DNA of 64,000 nucleotides from positions 744,001-808,000 of the forward strand of contig NZ_WTYB01000002.1 of the NCBI RefSeq assembly GCF_009828055.1. Reading direction: 5' to 3'. Positions 41,961 to 51,186 of this stretch are shown here, piece after piece. Origin of the DNA: Erythrobacter ramosus (GTDB lineage Bacteria; Pseudomonadota; Alphaproteobacteria; Sphingomonadales; Sphingomonadaceae). Position 1 is the stretch's first letter, and the number at the start of each line of letters is the position of its first letter. The notes beneath the pieces were generated by a model. The model saw nothing but the letters and a program-made list of their open reading frames with translations. It was not told where the DNA came from and made no database searches. A program made the position numbers and the translations under genes.

Positions 41961-43034
41961 ATGCCAGAGCGAATCCATGGCCGCGGTGCACAATCGGCGG
42001 CGGTCCCCACCCGCTTCGGATTGGCGGAGCGCGAGGTCGATGGCGACTGGCGCGATCATATGCAATCGCTCGACGGCCCGCCGGTCAAACTGCGCACCAC
42101 GGTGACCGAGGAGCGCCCGAAGTCGATCCTCACCTTCAACCAATCCCCCGACGTGCCATTCGACCGCTCGATCAACGCCTATCGCGGGTGCGAGCATGGC
42201 TGCGTCTATTGCTTCGCCCGCCCCACCCACGCCTACCACGACCTCTCACCCGGCCTGGATTTTGAGACTCGGCTGTTCGCCAAGCCTAACGCGGCCGAAT
42301 TGCTCAAGGCGACGCTGTCGAAGCGCGGCTACCGCCCCAAGCCGATAGCGATGGGCACCAACACCGATCCCTATCAGCCGATCGAGCGCGATTACCGCAT
42401 CACGCGCCAAGTGCTGGAAGTCTGTCTGGAGGCCCGCCACCCCGTGACCATCACCACCAAGTCAGACCGGGTGCTGGACGATGCCGATCTGCTGGCGGCC
42501 TTGGCACGCGAGAAGCTGGTGGCGGTATCGATCTCGGTGACGAGCCTCGACCCCGTGCTATCCGCCAAGCTCGAACCGCGCTGCGCCGCCCCTGCCAAAC
42601 GGCTTGCGGCGCTGGGGCGGTTGGTGGAACTGGGCGTGCCGGTGCACTGCTCGATCTCGCCGATCATCCCGGCAATCACCGATGAATTCATCGAAGCCAC
42701 CACCGCCGAAGTGGTGCGGCGAGGGGTGCAAAGCGTCAACTGGATCCCCCTGCGCCTCCCCCACGAGGTCGCGCCGCTGTTCCGCGAATGGCTCGCGGTC
42801 CATTATCCCGAGCGCGCAGGCAAGGTGATGAGCATCGTGCGCGAAATGCGCGGCGGGCGGGACAATGACCCGAACTTCCACAGCCGCTTCAATCCGCAAG
42901 GCGTGTGGGCCGATCTGATCCGTGCGCGGTTCAATCTGGCGTGCAAGCGGGCGGGAATTGCGAAGGTGCGGTTCGAGCTGGATTGCTCACGGTTCCGGGC
43001 GCCGGAAATGGGTGGGCAGTTGCGGTTGCTTTAG
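41961..43034 (+). CDS. PA0069-family radical SAM protein (SPL-like)
   Basis: A radical S-adenosylmethionine enzyme of the group related to spore photoproduct lyase; substrate unknown. It has 357 aa. The cluster motif is RGCEHGCVYCFARPTHAYHD (CxxxCxxC), preceded by FNQSPDVPFDRSINAYRG. Later blocks GTNTDPYQPIERDYRITRQV and TITTKSDRVLDD are typical of the PA0069/Rv2578c group. The C-terminus KVRFELDCSRFRAP is also family-like. The N-terminal start is uncertain; ATG 41961 (MPERIHGRGAQSAAVPTRFG) gives a family-type beginning. It converges on the DUF1330 gene with one base between stops. Confidence 0.92.
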   Translation: MPERIHGRGAQSAAVPTRFGLAEREVDGDWRDHMQSLDGPPVKLRTTVTEERPKSILTFNQSPDVPFDRSINAYRGCEHGCVYCFARPTHAYHDLSPGLDFETRLFAKPNAAELLKATLSKRGYRPKPIAMGTNTDPYQPIERDYRITRQVLEVCLEARHPVTITTKSDRVLDDADLLAALAREKLVAVSISVTSLDPVLSAKLEPRCAAPAKRLAALGRLVELGVPVHCSISPIIPAITDEFIEATTAEVVRRGVQSVNWIPLRLPHEVAPLFREWLAVHYPERAGKVMSIVREMRGGRDNDPNFHSRFNPQGVWADLIRARFNLACKRAGIAKVRFELDCSRFRAPEMGGQLRLL

Positions 43035-43035
43035 C

Positions 43036-43473
43036 TCACCCGAACCCATCCCCCACCTCGCCCGGCGCGAACCGCACCAAGCGGCTATCAACTAGCGCCG
43101 CCGTACGGTTGACGACGGCCATCTGGTACTCCGGGTCCTTCAGCATCGCGAAGAATGCACCCGCGTTGGGGTACTGCGCCACGAAGCCATCGTGCCAGCG
43201 CTCGCCCTCCGGCCCCGTCACCACCGTCTGGAAGCTCCCGCGCCACAGGATGGTGCCGCCGACGCGCTGGAAGATCGGGCCGCTGGTCTTGCCATATTCC
43301 TCATAGGCGCGCTTGCCGCTCCAGCCCTTGCCGGCGTGCTCATGGCCCTCGGGATAGTCGGCCAAATCGCGGTACAGCAGCAGGTTGAGCATATTGATCG
43401 GTGTATCGCGCGGCAGGTCCTTGAAGGCCTGAAAGTTCACCGGCGAGGGGTCGATATAGGTTTCGCAGGTCAT
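43036..43473 (-). CDS. DUF1330 domain-containing protein
   Basis: A 145-aa single-domain protein of the DUF1330/dimeric alpha-beta barrel group, function unknown. Family-like blocks are INMLNLLLYRDLADYPEG, GGTILWRGSFQTVVTGPEGE and GFVAQYPNAGAFFAMLKDPE followed by YQMAVVNRTAALVDSRLVR. Members are often dimeric ferredoxin-fold proteins; no catalytic residues are assigned. The start overlaps the GNAT stop by 4 bases (ATGA), so it is the third gene of a ligase-GNAT-DUF1330 run. Confidence 0.87.
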   Translation of the reverse strand: MTCETYIDPSPVNFQAFKDLPRDTPINMLNLLLYRDLADYPEGHEHAGKGWSGKRAYEEYGKTSGPIFQRVGGTILWRGSFQTVVTGPEGERWHDGFVAQYPNAGAFFAMLKDPEYQMAVVNRTAALVDSRLVRFAPGEVGDGFG

Positions 43474-43979
43474 GGCTCATGTCCCTCCAGCGTCAGATCG
43501 CATTGCATATAGACCGTATCGAGCCTGCGCCCGAACTTGAAGCCGACATTGCGCATCCGGCCAGCTTGAACGAAGCCGCACTTGGCGTGGAGCGCAATCG
43601 AGGCAGGCTCGCCCCCGCCGATCACGGCGATCATCTGCTCGAAGCCGCTCACCCGCGCGGCAGCAACCAGCGCAGCGAGCAGGGCCGATCCCACCCCGCC
43701 CCCGCGCGCCGTCTCAGAAACATAGATGCTATCCTCACAGGTGCGCGCATAGGCGGCGCGGTCGCGGAACTGTGTGGCGTAGCAATAGCCAAGCACCTCA
43801 CCGTCCCGCGCGGCGACAAGGAACGGCCACTCGCGCGAAGAGACGGCTGCGATCTTGTCCGCCCAGGTCGCCGCATCGGGCGCAACCGTGTCGAAGGTCG
43901 CCGTGCTGTGCGCGACGTGAAACGCGTAGATGTCGCAAACGGCCTGCGCATCGCTCGCGAGCGCAGGCCGGATGGTCAT
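43470..43979 (-). CDS. GNAT N-acetyltransferase (phosphinothricin acetyltransferase-like)
   Basis: A predicted N-acetyltransferase. I start at ATG 43979 (MTIRPALASDAQAVCDIYAF, 169 aa), one base after the ligase stop; the frame to 44078 is antisense-like and Arg/Ser-rich. The Pat-type N-terminus and HSTATFDTVAP, the acetyl-CoA loop ARGGGVGSALLAALVAAAR (R/QxxGxG/A) and VIGGGEPASIALHAKCGF are visible. Pat-like enzymes acetylate methionine sulfoximine or related amino acid analogues as well as phosphinothricin; the physiological substrate here is unknown. Confidence 0.88.
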   Translation of the reverse strand: MTIRPALASDAQAVCDIYAFHVAHSTATFDTVAPDAATWADKIAAVSSREWPFLVAARDGEVLGYCYATQFRDRAAYARTCEDSIYVSETARGGGVGSALLAALVAAARVSGFEQMIAVIGGGEPASIALHAKCGFVQAGRMRNVGFKFGRRLDTVYMQCDLTLEGHEP

Positions 43980-43980
43980 G

Positions 43981-45588
43981 TCAGCCAAGCGTGTAGTCCG
44001 CAAAGCGGTCGCGCAGGTCCTTCTTGCTGATCTTGCCGGTCGCCGTGTGCGGGATGTCGTCGACGAATTCGACCGCATCGGGCAGCCACCACTTGGCGAT
44101 CAGCGGCTTCAGGTGTTCGACGATCTCGTCGCCCGAGACCTCGGCGCCCGCTTTCTTGACCACGAACAGCACCGGGCGCTCGTCCCACTTGGGGTGGTAG
44201 ATGCCGATGCAGGCCGCCTCGGCCACGGCGGGATGCCCGCAAGCCGCGTTCTCAAGCTCGACCGAGCTGATCCACTCCCCACCCGATTTGATCACATCCT
44301 TGGTGCGGTCGGTTAGCTGCAAGGTGCCGTCCGGGTGGAGGATGCCGACGTCGCCCGTATCGAACCAGCCGTCATTGCCGACTGCGTCTGTCTCTGCCTT
44401 GAAGTAGCGCCTGATCACCCACGGCCCGCGGATCTGGAGTGCGCCGCTGGTCTTGCCGTCGCGCGGCAGTTCGGTCGCCATGTCCGAGAGGTCGACCGTG
44501 CGAAGCTGGACGCCGAAGATGGGACGGCCCTGCATGGCGGTCTTTTCGACCTTCTGCTCCAGCGTGAGGCTGTCCCAGTCCCAGGTCGGCCCACCCACCG
44601 TGCCGATCGGGCTGGTTTCGGTCATGCCCCAGGCGTGCTGAACACGGGTGCCGTTCTTCAGCAAACGCTCGATCATGAACTTCGGCGCCGCCGAGCCGCC
44701 GATGGTGGCGGCCTTCAGGGGCGGCAAGTCGACGCCCTCGCGGTCGCAATACTGGAAATGCGCCAGCCATACGGTCGGCACGCCCGCACTGTCCGTCACG
44801 CCTTCACGCAGCATCAGATCGTGGAGCACGGCGGGATCGTTGACCGCCGAGAACACGAACTTGATCCCCGCCATCGCGCCCGCGTAGGGCAAGCCCCAGC
44901 TCGCCGCGTGGAACATCGGCACCACCGGCAGCATCACCGAAGCCGAGCTGAAATTGAAGGCAGCCGGTTGCAGCCCGCTCATCGCGTGGAGCACGGTCGA
45001 GCGGTGCTCGTATTGCACGCCCTTGGGATTGCCGGTGGTGCCAGAGGTGTAGCAGATCATGCACGGATCGGTTTCGGGGCCGGTGACCCATTCGAAATCG
45101 CCATCCTCTGCCGCGATCCAGTCTTCAAAGGCGGAGGAATGCGCGCCGCTATCGTAGCAGATATAGTGCTCGACCGTGGTCCAGCGCTCGCGCATCCGGT
45201 CTACGATCGGCTGGAACGCCGCGTCGTAGCACAGCACCCGGTCTTCGGCGTGGTTGACGATGTAGTCGAGCTGATCGTCGAACAGGCGCGGGTTCACGGT
45301 GTGGAGCACGCCGCCCATCCCGGCCACGCCATACCAGCTGACCAAGTGGCGGGAGTGGTTCATCGCGAGGCTCGCGACCTTGTCACCCGGTCGCAGACCC
45401 AGACGCTGCAAGGCCTGCGCCATCTTCAGCGCATCGCGGCGGATGCCCGCCCAGTCGGTCCGCGTTTCGCTCCCATCGGCCCAACGGCTCACGATCTCGC
45501 GTTCGGGCGCTTCGCGCGCGGCGTGATCGATCACCGCGGTTACCCGCATGGTCCAGTCCTGCATTGCCCCGAGCCTGGTTCCGGCCAT
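43981..45588 (-). CDS. Medium/long-chain fatty-acyl-CoA ligase (AMP-binding, DmdB-like)
   Basis: Activates a fatty or short-chain acid to acyl-CoA. I start at ATG 45588 ([20 protein letters not shown], 535 aa), preceded by GGGAGAGAGA; ATG 45606 lacks a Shine-Dalgarno. Motifs: [20 protein letters not shown] (P-loop), [30 protein letters not shown], and the C-terminal Lys in [16 protein letters not shown]. The MQDWPL-like N-terminus and WGLPYAGAM block resemble 3-methylmercaptopropionyl-CoA ligases and medium-chain ligases; the specific acid is unknown. It is divergent from the OmpA gene with a 247-bp gap. Confidence 0.9.
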   Translation of the reverse strand: MAGTRLGAMQDWTMRVTAVIDHAAREAPEREIVSRWADGSETRTDWAGIRRDALKMAQALQRLGLRPGDKVASLAMNHSRHLVSWYGVAGMGGVLHTVNPRLFDDQLDYIVNHAEDRVLCYDAAFQPIVDRMRERWTTVEHYICYDSGAHSSAFEDWIAAEDGDFEWVTGPETDPCMICYTSGTTGNPKGVQYEHRSTVLHAMSGLQPAAFNFSSASVMLPVVPMFHAASWGLPYAGAMAGIKFVFSAVNDPAVLHDLMLREGVTDSAGVPTVWLAHFQYCDREGVDLPPLKAATIGGSAAPKFMIERLLKNGTRVQHAWGMTETSPIGTVGGPTWDWDSLTLEQKVEKTAMQGRPIFGVQLRTVDLSDMATELPRDGKTSGALQIRGPWVIRRYFKAETDAVGNDGWFDTGDVGILHPDGTLQLTDRTKDVIKSGGEWISSVELENAACGHPAVAEAACIGIYHPKWDERPVLFVVKKAGAEVSGDEIVEHLKPLIAKWWLPDAVEFVDDIPHTATGKISKKDLRDRFADYTLG

Positions 45589-45769
45589 TGTCTGTCTCTC
45601 TCCCATTGTGATTTAATTTCGCCGCGCGGAAACCGCACAGGCTGTGTTCATGCCTTTGCTTATAGGCCTTGGCAATCGGTTCGCCCAATCGCTGACACGT
45701 TTCGTCCCGATGTCATGAAACATTCCGACCATCGCGACACTATCCCACTCGCCGCTCTCAATACCCGTG

Positions 45770-45785
45770 TGTCACAGCTGTGGCA
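45770..45785. promoter_or_regulatory. Near-palindromic candidate operator upstream of the OmpA gene
   Basis: TGTCACAGCTGTGGCA: the central 10 bases CACAGCTGTG are a perfect palindrome and the two outermost pairs also match (14 of 16). It ends 50 bases before the OmpA start, in the 247-bp divergent gap. A transcription-factor site is plausible from position and symmetry only. Confidence 0.35.
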
Positions 45786-45835
45786 CAGAGCGGCGCCAGT
45801 TAGGCCCGGGCATCCCTTTTCGAGAGATTAAAACA

Positions 45836-46978
45836 ATGAAAAAGACTGCAATTCTCATGGCAGGCGCCGCGATGATCGTCGCCGCGCCCGCATTCGCACG
45901 TGAAGGCCAAGCCTATATCGGCATCAATGGCGGCGTCAGCTTCGACGATCAGGTCGATGTCGACATCGACACTGGCAACGACACGTACAACAACGCGGCC
46001 TTTGCCGACACCAATCTCGGCATCGATGGCGATGTGGTGATCGGTTACGACTTCGGCGCGTTCCGGCTCGAAGCAGAAGGCGGCTACAAGCGCGCAGGCT
46101 ATGAAGGCCTCACCGTGGTCAACTCGGCGATCCTGCCGGGCGGCCTGACTGTTCCTTCGGGCACACGGGTCCAGAACTCGCGCGATCTCGAAATCTACAG
46201 CGGCATGGTCAATGCGCTGGTCGAATTCGGCAATGATGACGGCTTCCAGGTCTTCGGCGGCGGCGGCGTTGGTATTGCCAACATGAAGCTCCCGGTCGAA
46301 GTGGCTGGCGTTGGCACCGTGATTGACGACAGCGCGACCGATTTCGCGTGGCAGCTGCTGGCCGGCGCGCGCCTTGCGGTGACCGATAATGTCGATCTCG
46401 GCGTGAAGTACCGTTATTTCGTCGCGGACAATTTCGATTTGCAGGCCGCCAATGGCCGCGATCTGCGCGCGGATTACTCGGCCCATTCGGTGCTGGCGAG
46501 CCTGACCTACAACTTCGGTGGTCGTCCCGCGCCCGCTCCGGTGGCAGCCCCGCCGCCGCCCCCGCCCGTGATGGCACCCCCGCCCCCGCCGCGTCCGGTC
46601 GCTCCCCCGCCGCCGCCCAAGGCCGCGTGCAACACCGGCCCGTACATCGTGTTCTTCGATTTCGACCGTTCGGACATCTCGCCCGAAGCTTCGACGATCC
46701 TGAACAACGCGGTCACCGCCTATGCCAATTGCGGCATGGCGCGCGTGATGCTGGCCGGTCACACCGACAAGGCCGGGAGCGCGCAGTACAACATGGCGCT
46801 CGCCGGACGGCGTAACGAAGCCGTGCGCAGCTATATGACCGGTCGCGGCATACCTTCGGGTCAGATTTCGGGCGAAGCGTTTGGCGAAAGCCAGCCGCGC
46901 GTGCCGACCGCTGATGGCGTGCGCGAAGCGCAGAACCGCCGCGTGGAAGTGAGCTACGGCCCGGGTTCGGGAATGTAA
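45836..46978 (+). CDS. OmpA-family outer-membrane porin
   Basis: An abundant-type outer-membrane protein that links the membrane to peptidoglycan. The start is ATG 45836 (MKKTAILMAGAAMIVAAPAF, 380 aa), with a signal peptide ending AFA/REG; the frame upstream to 45767 is not protein-like. The N-terminal eight-strand barrel (about 22-230) begins GQAYIGINGGVSFDDQ. A Pro/Ala hinge follows (PPPPPPVMAPPPPPRPVAP), then an OmpA C-terminal domain with YIVFFDFDRSDISPEAS, LAGHTDKAGSAQYNMALAGR and the peptidoglycan-binding Arg in EAQNRRVEV. It ends at a strong terminator. Confidence 0.94.
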   Translation: MKKTAILMAGAAMIVAAPAFAREGQAYIGINGGVSFDDQVDVDIDTGNDTYNNAAFADTNLGIDGDVVIGYDFGAFRLEAEGGYKRAGYEGLTVVNSAILPGGLTVPSGTRVQNSRDLEIYSGMVNALVEFGNDDGFQVFGGGGVGIANMKLPVEVAGVGTVIDDSATDFAWQLLAGARLAVTDNVDLGVKYRYFVADNFDLQAANGRDLRADYSAHSVLASLTYNFGGRPAPAPVAAPPPPPPVMAPPPPPRPVAPPPPPKAACNTGPYIVFFDFDRSDISPEASTILNNAVTAYANCGMARVMLAGHTDKAGSAQYNMALAGRRNEAVRSYMTGRGIPSGQISGEAFGESQPRVPTADGVREAQNRRVEVSYGPGSGM

Positions 46979-47008
46979 TTCTCGCTCCGTTTGACGGATG
47001 AATGAGAG

Positions 47009-47035
47009 GGGGGCGGAGCGATCCGCCCCCTTTTT
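47009..47035 (+). terminator. Rho-independent terminator after the OmpA gene
   Basis: A perfect 9-bp stem, GGGGGCGGA (47009-47017) with TCCGCCCCC (47022-47030), a GCGA tetraloop of the stable GNRA class and a TTTTT tail (47031-47035). It starts 30 bp after the stop, between convergent OmpA and dnaE genes. It is the best intrinsic terminator in the window. Confidence 0.93.
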
Positions 47036-47044
47036 CGTGTCCGC

Positions 47045-50000
47045 TCAGGCGACCAGCCGCAGGTTCCCGCGCTTCTTGAGCGGCACCAGCGCGACCTTGG
47101 CGATACCCTCGACCGCCGCCAGCCGTTCGGCCAACTCGCCATTCAGCACGAAATTGCTGCCGAGCCGCATCTGCACCTGATCGCCGTCCGCCAACATCAG
47201 CCGCACCAGCACTTCGCCAGAGCCGGTCGGACGCTCACCCTGGGCCGCGGCAAGTTCGATCTGGAGTTCGCGCAAGGCTTCGACCGAGGCGATATAGGCG
47301 CTGAGCTCCATCGCCGTCGCTCCGATCACCGCTGCCAGCGGCCGCGCGCCGCGCACGGTGAGGCGGGGCGGCTCGTCCGGGCTTGGCGCGTCAAGCTCCA
47401 CCGTCAGCAGCAGGCATTCGCCATCCGCCGCCCAGCGTTCAAACTGCGGCACCAGCGCCTCTTCGAAGCAAGCGGCGGAGAACTGCCCCGAGCTGTCGGA
47501 GAAATCCGCCCGAACAAAGGTGCCGCCCTTGCGCGTGCGCGCCTTGGTGATGCCTTCGACCATCACTGCCATCACCGCCGACCCGCGCCCGCCCGCAGGC
47601 GCGCCCGCTTCCATCAGACTTTGATAGGTGCGCGCGCCATTGGCCGAAGCGACATCGCGGAACTGCTGCACCGGGTGGGCCGAAAAATAGAACCCGAAAT
47701 TCTCGCGCTCCTTGGCCATCCGGTCGGTACGCGACCACGGCTCGCACGCTTGCAGGCGCAAATCTTCCGCCGGTCCGGAGTCGCCGCCGAACAGCCCGAC
47801 CTGCCCGCTGGAACGTTCCCGGATCGCCGCATCGGCAACCGCCATCAGCAGATCGGCATTGGCGAACAGCAGCGCGCGATTGGGCTCCAGCCCGTCAAAC
47901 GCGCCCGCGCAGATCAGACCTTCAAGCTGGCGGCGGTTCATGGTGCCCTGCGGCACCCGCTCGAACAGGTCCTTGAGGCTGGCGAAAGCGCCGTTCGCAG
48001 CGCGCTCGGCCACGATCGCATCCATCGCCTTTTCGCCGACATTGCGGATCCCCGCGAGCGCATAGCGCACCGCGTAGCCGTGATCGGTCTGCTCAACGGT
48101 AAATTCGGCCTCGCTGGCGTTGATGCAGGGTGCCAGCACCTCAACACCGCCGTGCCCATTGGGATAGCGGCGCGCGTCATCGACAAAGACGTTCAGCTTC
48201 TCCGACTGGTGCATGTCGAAGCACATCGAGGCGGCGAAGAACTCCTCGGGGTAATGCGCCTTCAGCCAAGCGGTCTGGTAGGCGAGCAGCGCATAGGCGG
48301 CGGCGTGGGACTTGTTGAAGCCGTAGCCTGCGAACTTGTCGATCAAGTCGAACAGCTCGTTGGCGCGCTTGGCCTCAATCCCCGAGCTTTCCTTGCAACC
48401 CTCACAGAACCGCCCGCGCTGGGCGTCCATTTCGGCCTGCACCTTCTTGCCCATCGCGCGGCGCAGCAGGTCGGCATCGCCGAGCGAATAGCCCGCCAGC
48501 ACCTGCGCGGCCTGCATGACCTGTTCCTGATAGACGAAGATGCCGTAGGTTTCGGCAAGGATGCCTTCGAGCTTGGGGTGCGGGTATTCGATCGGCACCA
48601 CGCCCGCCTTGCGCTGGCCGAACAGCGGGATGTTGTCCATCGGGCCGGGCCGGTAGAGCGAGACGAGCGCGATGATGTCGCCAAAGTTGGTCGGCTTCAC
48701 CGCCTTCAGCGTGCGGCGCATGCCTTCGGATTCCAGCTGGAACACGCCGACCGTATTGCCGGTCTGCATCAGGTTATAGACCTGCGCATCGTCCAAAGGC
48801 AGCGCGCCCAGATCGATCGTGATGCCGCGCGCTTCGAGCAGATCGACCGCTTTGCGCAGCACCGATAGCGTCTTCAGCCCGAGGAAGTCGAACTTCACTA
48901 GCCCGCTCGATTCGACATACTTCATGTCGAACTGCGTCACCGGCATATCGGAACGCGGGTCGCGGTAGAGCGGCACCAGCTGCGCCAGCGGCCTGTCGCC
49001 GATCACCACGCCAGCCGCGTGGGTCGATGAATTGCGGGGCAAGCCTTCCAGCTGCATCGCGAGATCGACGAGGCGCTTCACGTCCTTGTCGTTGTCATAC
49101 TCACGCCGGAAATCCGCCGCGCCATTCAGCGCGCGCGGCAGCGGCCAGGGGTCAGTCGGGTGATTGGGCACCATCTTGCACAGCCGGTCGACCTGACCGT
49201 AGCTCATCTGCAAGATACGCCCGCAGTCGCGCAGCACCGCGCGGGCCTTCAGCTTGCCGAAGGTGATGATCTGCGCGACGTGATCGCTGCCGTATTTGGC
49301 CTGAACGTAACGGATCACCTCGCCGCGCCGCGTTTCGCAGAAGTCGATATCGAAGTCGGGCATCGACACGCGTTCGGGGTTCAGGAAACGTTCGAACAGC
49401 AGGCCGAGCTTGATTGGATCAAGGTCGGTGATGGTCAGCGCCCAAGCCACCGCCGAGCCGGCGCCCGAACCGCGCCCCGGCCCCACCGGAATGCCCTGAT
49501 CCTTGGCCCACTTGATGAAGTCGGCAACGATCAGGAAGTAACCAGGGAAGCCCATGTTGACGATGACGTTGATCTCGAATTCGAGGCGGTCGAAATAGAC
49601 CTTGCGCTCCTCCTCGGTGAGATCGGGATAGGCCGCCAGTCGCGCCTCAAGGCCGGCGCGCGAATCCTCCGCCAGCATCCGCGCCTCACCCGAAAGGTCG
49701 CCTGCAAGGCTAGGCAGGATCGGCTTGCGGTACGGCGGCGCGAAAGCGCAGCGCTGGGCGATCACCAGCGTATTGGCGGTCGCCTCGGGCAAGTCGGCGA
49801 AGGCCTCCTCCATCATCGCCGCCGATTTGACGAAAGCCTGCGGGTTGGAGCGTGGGCGATCCTCCGCGTCGATCTGGGTCGAGTTGGCGATGCACAGCAT
49901 GGCGTCATGCGCCTTGTGCATATGCGGTTCAGCAAAGTTTGCCGGGTTGGTGGCAACCAGCGGCAGGCCTCGCGCGTAAGCGAGGTCGATCAACGCCTCC

Positions 50001-50545
50001 TCGGCCCGTTCGCACACCGGATCGCCGTGGCGCGCGAGTTCGATATAGAGCCGTCCCGGAAACAGCGCTTCCAGCCGGTCAGCGAGCCGCGCGGCGGCCT
50101 CATGCTGGTCCTCGGCCAGCAGCCGGGTCAGCCCACCCTCGCCCGCGCCGGTCAGCGCGATCAGACCAGCGGTGCGGCCCTCAAGGTCAGCGAGGGTGAC
50201 GTGGGGATCGCGTTCCAGCGGCCGGTCAAGGTGCGCGGACGAGACCAGATAGCACAGGTTGTCATAGCCCGCGTCGTCCTGCGCAAACAGGGCGAGGTAA
50301 TCGACCCCGCCGCGCTCATCATCCCGCGCCACGCCCAGCATCGCGCCGATGATCGGTTGCACGCCTTCGCTCTTGCAGGCCGCAGCGAAAGCCATGATCC
50401 CGTAAAGCCCGTTGCGGTCGCAGATGGCGATCGCGGGATAGCCGCGCTCCTTCGCCAGCTTGGCAATGTCCTTGGGATCGATCGCCCCTTCGAGCATCGA
50501 GTAGGACGAGAGCACGCGCAGGGGGACGAAGGGAGCGAAGGGCAT
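47045..50545 (-). CDS. dnaE: DNA polymerase III subunit alpha
   Basis: The replicative polymerase. I start at ATG 50545 (MPFAPFVPLRVLSSYSMLEG, 1166 aa), the conserved N-terminus; the frame extends to 50581. Catalytic carboxylates lie in SMPDFDIDFCETRRGEV and the third in LVKFDFLGLKTLSVL. Other family blocks are GPGRGSGAGSAVAWAL, SSTHAAGVVIGD, LYRPGPMDNIP and FNKSHAAAYALLAYQTAWLK. The N-terminal PHP domain has lost its metal ligands: PLRVL replaces the HxHxH motif and CDRNG replaces DHG, so it should have no nuclease activity. A C-terminal OB-fold follows (VMAVMVEGITKARTRKG). Confidence 0.97.
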   Translation of the reverse strand: MPFAPFVPLRVLSSYSMLEGAIDPKDIAKLAKERGYPAIAICDRNGLYGIMAFAAACKSEGVQPIIGAMLGVARDDERGGVDYLALFAQDDAGYDNLCYLVSSAHLDRPLERDPHVTLADLEGRTAGLIALTGAGEGGLTRLLAEDQHEAAARLADRLEALFPGRLYIELARHGDPVCERAEEALIDLAYARGLPLVATNPANFAEPHMHKAHDAMLCIANSTQIDAEDRPRSNPQAFVKSAAMMEEAFADLPEATANTLVIAQRCAFAPPYRKPILPSLAGDLSGEARMLAEDSRAGLEARLAAYPDLTEEERKVYFDRLEFEINVIVNMGFPGYFLIVADFIKWAKDQGIPVGPGRGSGAGSAVAWALTITDLDPIKLGLLFERFLNPERVSMPDFDIDFCETRRGEVIRYVQAKYGSDHVAQIITFGKLKARAVLRDCGRILQMSYGQVDRLCKMVPNHPTDPWPLPRALNGAADFRREYDNDKDVKRLVDLAMQLEGLPRNSSTHAAGVVIGDRPLAQLVPLYRDPRSDMPVTQFDMKYVESSGLVKFDFLGLKTLSVLRKAVDLLEARGITIDLGALPLDDAQVYNLMQTGNTVGVFQLESEGMRRTLKAVKPTNFGDIIALVSLYRPGPMDNIPLFGQRKAGVVPIEYPHPKLEGILAETYGIFVYQEQVMQAAQVLAGYSLGDADLLRRAMGKKVQAEMDAQRGRFCEGCKESSGIEAKRANELFDLIDKFAGYGFNKSHAAAYALLAYQTAWLKAHYPEEFFAASMCFDMHQSEKLNVFVDDARRYPNGHGGVEVLAPCINASEAEFTVEQTDHGYAVRYALAGIRNVGEKAMDAIVAERAANGAFASLKDLFERVPQGTMNRRQLEGLICAGAFDGLEPNRALLFANADLLMAVADAAIRERSSGQVGLFGGDSGPAEDLRLQACEPWSRTDRMAKERENFGFYFSAHPVQQFRDVASANGARTYQSLMEAGAPAGGRGSAVMAVMVEGITKARTRKGGTFVRADFSDSSGQFSAACFEEALVPQFERWAADGECLLLTVELDAPSPDEPPRLTVRGARPLAAVIGATAMELSAYIASVEALRELQIELAAAQGERPTGSGEVLVRLMLADGDQVQMRLGSNFVLNGELAERLAAVEGIAKVALVPLKKRGNLRLVA

Positions 50546-50604
50546 GGACGCAGATATGCGCAATCGTCCCGTCAGCGCCAAGGGTGGCTTCCACAGGAAA
50601 CTCT

Positions 50605-50674
50605 CGTCGTCCCGGACTTGATCCGGGATCGGTCACAATTTCAGACCGACCCCGGCTCGGGGGCCGGGGCGACG
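50605..50674. repeat. Palindromic intergenic repeat D (REP-like)
   Basis: Arms 50605-50634 and 50644-50674: the ends CGTCGTCCCGG and CCGGGGCGACG match at 10 of 11 positions, and GATCGGTC pairs with GACCGACC near the 9-nt centre with one mismatch. The middle of each arm differs. It lies between dnaE and the glutathione peroxidase gene and could form a long hairpin. Confidence 0.65.
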
Positions 50675-50682
50675 AATTAGGG

Positions 50683-51162
50683 CTAAAGCAGCGCTTCGAT
50701 ATCCCGCGCGATCTTCTCCGGCGCGTCGGTCGGGCCGTAGCGCTTCACCACGTTGCCATCCCGGCCGATCAGGAACTTCGTGAAATTCCACTTGATCGAG
50801 GTCGACCCCATCAGCCCTTTGGCTGAGGTCTTCATCCAGTCATACAGCGGCGAGGCCTTGGTGCCATTGACGTCGATCTTGGCCATCAGCGGGAAGGTGA
50901 CGCCGAAATTGACCTTGCAGAACTCGGCGATCTCGTCCGCATTGCCGGGTTCCTGACCGCCGAACTGGTTGCAGGGGAAGCCCAGCACTTCAAAGCCCTG
51001 ATCCTTGTATTGCTGGAACAGCTTTTCCAGCCCGTCATACTGCGGGGTGAAGCCGCATTTGCTCGCGGTGTTGACCACCAGCAGCACGGTGCCGAGCTTG
51101 TCCTTGAGGTCGAGGGGCTCACCCCGGTTGGTGGTGACGGTGAAGTCGGCAATCGTCGTCAT
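50683..51162 (-). CDS. Glutathione peroxidase family protein (BtuE/Gpx-like)
   Basis: A cytoplasmic thiol peroxidase of the glutathione/thioredoxin peroxidase family. It has 159 aa. The active-site block VVNTASKCGFTPQYDGLE has Cys36 where animal GPx has Sec. The second family block is VLGFPCNQFGGQEPG (resolving Cys candidate) and the third is WNFTKFLIGRDGNVVKRY, with the catalytic Gln and Trp present. As in most bacterial members, thioredoxin is the likelier reductant (family knowledge). It lies 24 bp after lolD on the same strand. Confidence 0.95.
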   Translation of the reverse strand: MTTIADFTVTTNRGEPLDLKDKLGTVLLVVNTASKCGFTPQYDGLEKLFQQYKDQGFEVLGFPCNQFGGQEPGNADEIAEFCKVNFGVTFPLMAKIDVNGTKASPLYDWMKTSAKGLMGSTSIKWNFTKFLIGRDGNVVKRYGPTDAPEKIARDIEALL

Positions 51163-51186
51163 ATCCGTGATCCCCTGTTAATGCGT

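Noticed and set aside
44335..45831. 498-codon frame antisense to the acyl-CoA ligase
   Set aside because: Shadow of a conserved gene, rich in Arg/His/Ala, no family features.
49160..50680. 506-codon frame antisense to dnaE
   Set aside because: Shadow of dnaE; runs into the palindromic repeat at its end.
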